A DNA stretch of 64,000 bases from Acidobacteriota bacterium. GTDB taxonomy: Bacteria; Acidobacteriota; Terriglobia; 2-12-FULL-54-10. The stretch spans positions 124,001-188,000 of the forward strand of contig SHUM01000001.1 in NCBI GenBank assembly GCA_009691245.1. The letters are read 5' to 3'. The notes under the pieces were generated by a model. It did no database searches, was not told the DNA's origin, and saw only the letters and a list, made by a program, of their open reading frames with translations. A program made the translations under genes and the position numbers. Numbering within the stretch: position 1 is the first letter of the stretch; each line of letters starts with the position of its first letter. Below, piece by piece: positions 60,551 through 64,000 of this stretch.

Positions 60551-61843
60551 CTACTTAATCTGGTGGATCAGTTTTTCCAGAAATTTCTGCTGTTGCAGCG
60601 GCGTGCGCAACTCGCCCTCGATGAGCGCGAAGAAATAGGCGTCGAGAATCTTAGCCATGCGTGGCGAGCCCGGTACTACACCTTTTTCCGCGATCTCCTT
60701 TTCGGGCAGTTGTGAGCGCAACGGGAGATGCTTCTCAATGTAAGTCTTCAGCCGCGCCTGCACCTTGGCCGGCGCCGCCGCGGGATAGCCCGCCAGCAGG
60801 ATCAGTAAATGGTCGGGCGCGGCCTTCGAGAGCAGATGGAAGGCTTTAGTGGGGGAGTTGCCATGCGTCCCTGATAGCTCTTTCGATAACTTCTTGGCCG
60901 CTGCTTCCAGCTTGTCCGGCAGCGCCGCATCCGTCGTGCGGAGTTGCAGGCGCTTCTGCAGTTTGGCCCGCTCCCCCGGTGCCAGCTTGCGCGTCAGTAG
61001 ACGCAGGAACAGTGGGAACGATGGCGCGCGCATGTCATGCAGCGCCAGCATCAGAGCGGCCTTATTGATCTTGGTGATTAGCTGCCAATCGATGGAAGTC
61101 CTGTGCAGTTTGGAGCTCAATGCTGACAGCAGTTTTTCCTTTTCGAGCGTGCGCAGCAATTCCACCGGATGCGGCTCGCGGGCCCACTGGCGTATCTCCA
61201 AGCCCAGGCTTTCTCCGGAGGCTGACTCCAGTGTGTCGGTCGAGCGCGCGTTCTGAAACATCGCATTGGTTTTTGCGTCGAGCGCGAATCCGAGACGAAC
61301 GCGGAAGCGCACGGCGCGAAACAGCCGCACCGGGTCAGCGAGGAAGCAGTAAGGATTCAGCGCGCGAATCTCGCGCTTCTCCACGTCGGCCACGCCGTTG
61401 GTGGGATCGAGTAACAATCCGCGTGAATTGGGAGTCAGCGATACCGCGATGGCGTTCATGGCGAAGTCGCGCCGCTTCAGGTCGGCAACAATAGGAGCGG
61501 GCGAGATGGTCAGCGCCCCGGACTTCGACCGGCTCTCCGTGCGAGACATGCTGATGCTGGCTGGCACGGCGCCGGGCAGCCTCAGTTCAGCCGATTGCAG
61601 CGCGGCATTTTCGCTGACTATCGTCGCGCCCTTCTTTGTCAACTCCTTGGCCAGCTTGAGCGCCTTGCCCTCGACAATGAAGTCGAGATCGTCTATGGGC
61701 AGTCCGGCGACCAGATCGCGAATGGTCCCGCCACCCAGATAGATGTTGATGCCGACGGCCGCAGCCGTCTTCTCAACCAGCCCCATCGCCTGCCATTGCC
61801 GCTGGCTTAATCGGCTTTCCATCAAAAAAAGGTAGTCACTCAT
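60551..61843 (-). CDS. CCA-adding-type tRNA nucleotidyltransferase / poly(A) polymerase family protein
   Basis: The product is 430 residues. The class II nucleotidyltransferase head is present: I-Y-L-G-G-G-T-I-R-D-L-V-A-G, then I-D-D-L-D-F-I-V-E-G with the two catalytic Asp. R-R-D-F-A-M-N-A-I-A-V-S-L follows, and N-P-Y-C-F-L-A-D-P-V-R-L-F-R-A-V-R-F-R-V-R is the RNA-binding head. It could add CCA or A tails. Many tRNA genes (such as the tRNA-Val here) already encode CCA, so the role may be repair. The C-terminal half is helical. Confidence 0.88.
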   Translation of the reverse strand: MSDYLFLMESRLSQRQWQAMGLVEKTAAAVGINIYLGGGTIRDLVAGLPIDDLDFIVEGKALKLAKELTKKGATIVSENAALQSAELRLPGAVPASISMSRTESRSKSGALTISPAPIVADLKRRDFAMNAIAVSLTPNSRGLLLDPTNGVADVEKREIRALNPYCFLADPVRLFRAVRFRVRLGFALDAKTNAMFQNARSTDTLESASGESLGLEIRQWAREPHPVELLRTLEKEKLLSALSSKLHRTSIDWQLITKINKAALMLALHDMRAPSFPLFLRLLTRKLAPGERAKLQKRLQLRTTDAALPDKLEAAAKKLSKELSGTHGNSPTKAFHLLSKAAPDHLLILLAGYPAAAPAKVQARLKTYIEKHLPLRSQLPEKEIAEKGVVPGSPRMAKILDAYFFALIEGELRTPLQQQKFLEKLIHQIK

Positions 61844-61888
61844 TGGCTATCAAACTCCCGCTTCAAATTGTCTTGTCGCATGTACCCA

Positions 61889-62779
61889 CTACGCCCTTGG
61901 ATGGTGCTGCTTGTATATTTCCTGCAGGCGGTCAGTCACCACGTGCGTGTAGATTTGCGTAGTGGTGATGTCGGCGTGGCCGAGCATCATCTGCAAGGAC
62001 CGCAAGTCGGCGCCTCCGGCGAGCATATGCGTCGCAAAGCTGTGCCGCAGCAGGTGCGGCGTAACCGGTATGGTGATTCCGGCCAGCTTGCCCGCGCGCG
62101 TCAAGGTGATCCACACCGCCTGCCGCGTCATGCGATTGCCGCGCGTACTCAGCAATAGCCACGGTGCCTGCTTGCCCTTGCGCAGATGGTCGCGTCCCTC
62201 GGCCTGATATTTTTCTACCGCATCACCAGCCGGCTTACCCATGGGGATGATGCGCTGCTTGTTCCCTTTGCCCGTGGCGCGAATACAGCCGCTGTTCAGG
62301 TCCAGGTCGGCAACCTTCAAATTGATCAGCTCGGAGACGCGCAGGCCACTTCCGTAAAGTAGCTCGATGGTGGCGCGGTTGCGCAGACCCTCGGGCGTTT
62401 TCCTGTCCGCGACTTGCAGCAATGTCGCGACCTCAGCCACGCTCAGGTGCTTCGGCAAGATTTTCCAGCCGCGCGGCGACTGGATATTCTCCGTGGGATT
62501 GTTGGTGACGATCCCTTCCCGTTGGAGGTGCAAATAAAATTGCCGGAGGCTGACGATCTGCCGAGCAACCGTGCGGTTGTCCAGACCACTTTCCTCGAGA
62601 AAACCGAGGAAGCTTCTTACTCCCGCAATGCCGCAAGCTTCGACAGTCACTCGCGACCGTACGAGGAATGCGGCGAACTTTGCGAGGTCGCGTCCGTAGG
62701 CCTCCACGGTGTTAATCGCCAAGCCCTTTTCCACGCGAAGGTGGCTCAGAAAACTTTCGACCTGTGCCGGTATTTCCAC
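61889..62779 (-). CDS. XerC/XerD-type tyrosine recombinase
   Basis: The product is 296 residues. The N-terminal core-binding domain contains V-E-A-Y-G-R-D-L-A-K-F-A-A-F-L. The catalytic domain has the complete set: Arg147 (G-S-G-L-R-V-S-E-L), Lys171 (T-G-K-G-N-K-Q-R), His242 and Arg245 (P-H-L-L-R-H-S-F-A-T-H), His268 (L-G-H-A-D-I) and Tyr277 (Q-I-Y-T-H-V). It probably resolves chromosome dimers at dif. The length and the absence of phage or integron context favour a housekeeping Xer over an integrase. The gene is divergent from lpxD. Confidence 0.93.
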   Translation of the reverse strand: MEIPAQVESFLSHLRVEKGLAINTVEAYGRDLAKFAAFLVRSRVTVEACGIAGVRSFLGFLEESGLDNRTVARQIVSLRQFYLHLQREGIVTNNPTENIQSPRGWKILPKHLSVAEVATLLQVADRKTPEGLRNRATIELLYGSGLRVSELINLKVADLDLNSGCIRATGKGNKQRIIPMGKPAGDAVEKYQAEGRDHLRKGKQAPWLLLSTRGNRMTRQAVWITLTRAGKLAGITIPVTPHLLRHSFATHMLAGGADLRSLQMMLGHADITTTQIYTHVVTDRLQEIYKQHHPRA

Positions 62780-63062
62780 TTGGGTTGCCGTTATTCCGCC
62801 TGCTAACCATATTACAAATCATATAGTTAGAATAAATGTCCTGATTGACAACAGTCGCTGGCCATACTAGCATATTGGGGGTGGCGTGTAAACTGGAAAG
62901 GCAATCTTTGGATGCAAAAATGGCGATAACCTGTTGAATCGACTAGCCGCGGAGGGCCGCACTCGGGCGGATGTAGTTTTGTAAGTTATTGATTATAAAA
63001 TATTAAATTGATTTATCGCCCGCATGGCTGTGGGCTGTGAAGCTCATTTAAGGAGTGGATGC

Positions 63063-64000
63063 ATGAGGCTTAAAGTTATAGCGGAGCGGCTAGGTTGCCA
63101 GCTTGAGGGGGACGGCGAGGTAGAGATCAGCGGAGTCAATAGTTTGGAGCGGGCCACCGCCTCGGAGCTGAGTTTCCTCGCCAATCGGAAGTATACGCCG
63201 CTGCTGAAGACCACGCACGCTGCTGCCGTACTGATTCTCCGGCAGATGGCTCTGGAGCCCCCGCCGCCGTGGGTCGCCCTGCGTTGCGACGACCCCTACA
63301 CGATGTTCGCTCGGGCGTTGGAACTGTTTTACCAGCCGCCGCGCCCGGTTGCCGGAATTCACACCACGGCGGTGATAGCACCATCGGCGCGAGTCGGCGA
63401 GGGCGCCAGTATCGGGCCATACGTGGTCATCGAAGATGGCGTCGCGATCGGCGACCGCTGCACGCTCCACGCGCATGTGGTGATCTACAGCGGCGCGCAG
63501 ATCGGCGACGACTTCACCGCGCACAGCCACGCCGTGGTGCGCGAGCATTGCCGCATCGGCCATCGCGTGATCCTGCAGAACGGCGTGATCGTCGGCGCCG
63601 ACGGCTTCGGCTTCGCCAAGCAGCCCGACGGCACGCACTACAAGATCGTCCAGTCCGGCTCGGTGGTCATCGAGGACGATGCCGAGATACAAGCCAACGC
63701 CTGTATTGACAGGGCTACGGTGGGCGAGACGCGCATCCGCCGCGGCGCCAAGATCGATAATTTGGTTCAAGTCGGCCACGCCTGCGACGTGGGCGAGGAC
63801 TCGATCATCTGCTCGCAGGCGGGACTGGCGGGCAGCACCACGCTGGGCCGCAACGTGCTGCTCGCAGGACAAGTGGGCGTGGCCGGGCACCTCACGCTGG
63901 GCGACAACGTGATCGCCACGGCGCAGGCCGGCATTCCATCAGACGTTCCGGCCAACACGATGGTCTCCGGCTATCCCGCAATCGAGAATCGCCTGTGGCT
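63063..64000 (+). CDS. lpxD: UDP-3-O-acylglucosamine N-acyltransferase (runs off the window)
   Basis: The first ~312 codons are visible; the end lies beyond 64000. An N-terminal uridine-binding domain (L-K-V-I-A-E-R-L-G-C-Q-L-E-G-D-G-E-V) is followed by a left-handed beta-helix of hexapeptide repeats (A-V-I-A-P-S-A-R-V-G-E-G-A-S-I-G-P). The catalytic His region (D-N-L-V-Q-V-G-H-A-C-D-V-G) and G-V-I-V-G-A-D-G-F-G-F are present. It adds the N-linked acyl chain in lipid A synthesis. AAGGAG lies 8-9 nt before ATG 63063. It belongs to the same pathway as lpxK and waaA in this window but in a separate locus. Confidence 0.96.
   Translation, partial: MRLKVIAERLGCQLEGDGEVEISGVNSLERATASELSFLANRKYTPLLKTTHAAAVLILRQMALEPPPPWVALRCDDPYTMFARALELFYQPPRPVAGIHTTAVIAPSARVGEGASIGPYVVIEDGVAIGDRCTLHAHVVIYSGAQIGDDFTAHSHAVVREHCRIGHRVILQNGVIVGADGFGFAKQPDGTHYKIVQSGSVVIEDDAEIQANACIDRATVGETRIRRGAKIDNLVQVGHACDVGEDSIICSQAGLAGSTTLGRNVLLAGQVGVAGHLTLGDNVIATAQAGIPSDVPANTMVSGYPAIENRLW

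Noticed and set aside
61889-62779. Integrase marking a mobile island
   Set aside because: Length and motifs fit housekeeping XerC/D, and there is no tRNA target, phage gene or cargo on either side.
1-64000. General use of UGA as a sense codon
   Set aside because: Many well-supported genes here end in TGA (for example polA at 6568-6570 and the peptide-binding lipoprotein gene at 23577-23579), so UGA is a normal stop in this organism.

Overview
The window looks like a chromosomal contig of a GC-rich, Gram-negative member of the Acidobacteriota, probably the Solibacteres/Bryobacterales side. The grounds are the Solibacter-type C-terminal domain (TIGR03437) on two gene products, a large Oar-like TonB-dependent receptor with an N-terminal carboxypeptidase-regulatory domain, and a complete set of lipid A/LPS inner-core genes. 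Assignments rest on reading the sequence and on family knowledge; no database search was run.

Layout. 0-8 kb: the end of a CoA-transferase, an MFS transporter, a PQQ-type sugar dehydrogenase, polA and a LolA-like protein. 8-11.4 kb: an accessory, more AT-rich patch with a frameshifted TPR protein, a BrnTA toxin-antitoxin locus whose toxin is broken, and dispersed repeats. 11.4-15.6 kb: prs-rplY-pth-rpsF-rpsR-rplI. 16-25.4 kb: tRNA-Val, a MoxR ATPase, an S41-like protease, a TrkA-like protein, smpB and an oligopeptide ABC transporter. 25.4-32.5 kb (minus strand): waaA-lpxK-waaF-gmhB-waaC followed by a methyltransferase and a DUF3108 protein. 32.8-40.3 kb: a dienelactone hydrolase, the TonB receptor and an SBBP-repeat protein broken by a stop codon. 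58.3-64 kb: malQ, a CCA-adding-type enzyme, a XerC/D recombinase and lpxD, which runs off the end.

The most interesting part is 41-58 kb, two convergent gene sets of exported proteins. The plus-strand set is a cytochrome c/helix-hairpin-helix protein, a Tat-exported thiamine-diphosphate enzyme, an amidohydrolase and an NHL-type beta-propeller. The minus-strand set is amidohydrolase, cohesin-like protein, amidohydrolase, beta-propeller, cohesin-like protein and a NitT/TauT-like binding protein, followed by ispD and ispF. Both beta-propeller genes carry an in-frame UGA at exactly the same place (after V-P-N, before V-A-H-P-Q-I-A-V-F). Both have a hairpin with loop AGGNU starting 24 nt after the UGA. 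The two proteins have diverged, yet the UGA, the spacing and the hairpin are kept. The simplest reading is selenocysteine insertion directed by a bacterial SECIS element, giving periplasmic selenoproteins of about 726 and 754 residues. Both cohesin-like proteins end in the same tail, CFFFTH. The two minus-strand amidohydrolases have Asp in place of all three His of the HxHxH metal motif found in the plus-strand copy. Together these suggest an uncharacterised periplasmic redox or metal system built around a selenoprotein.

A second theme is a family of dispersed palindromes (arm core GAGCCGCGACCGG). At least six copies are present, and one lies in frame inside the heptosyltransferase gene waaC.
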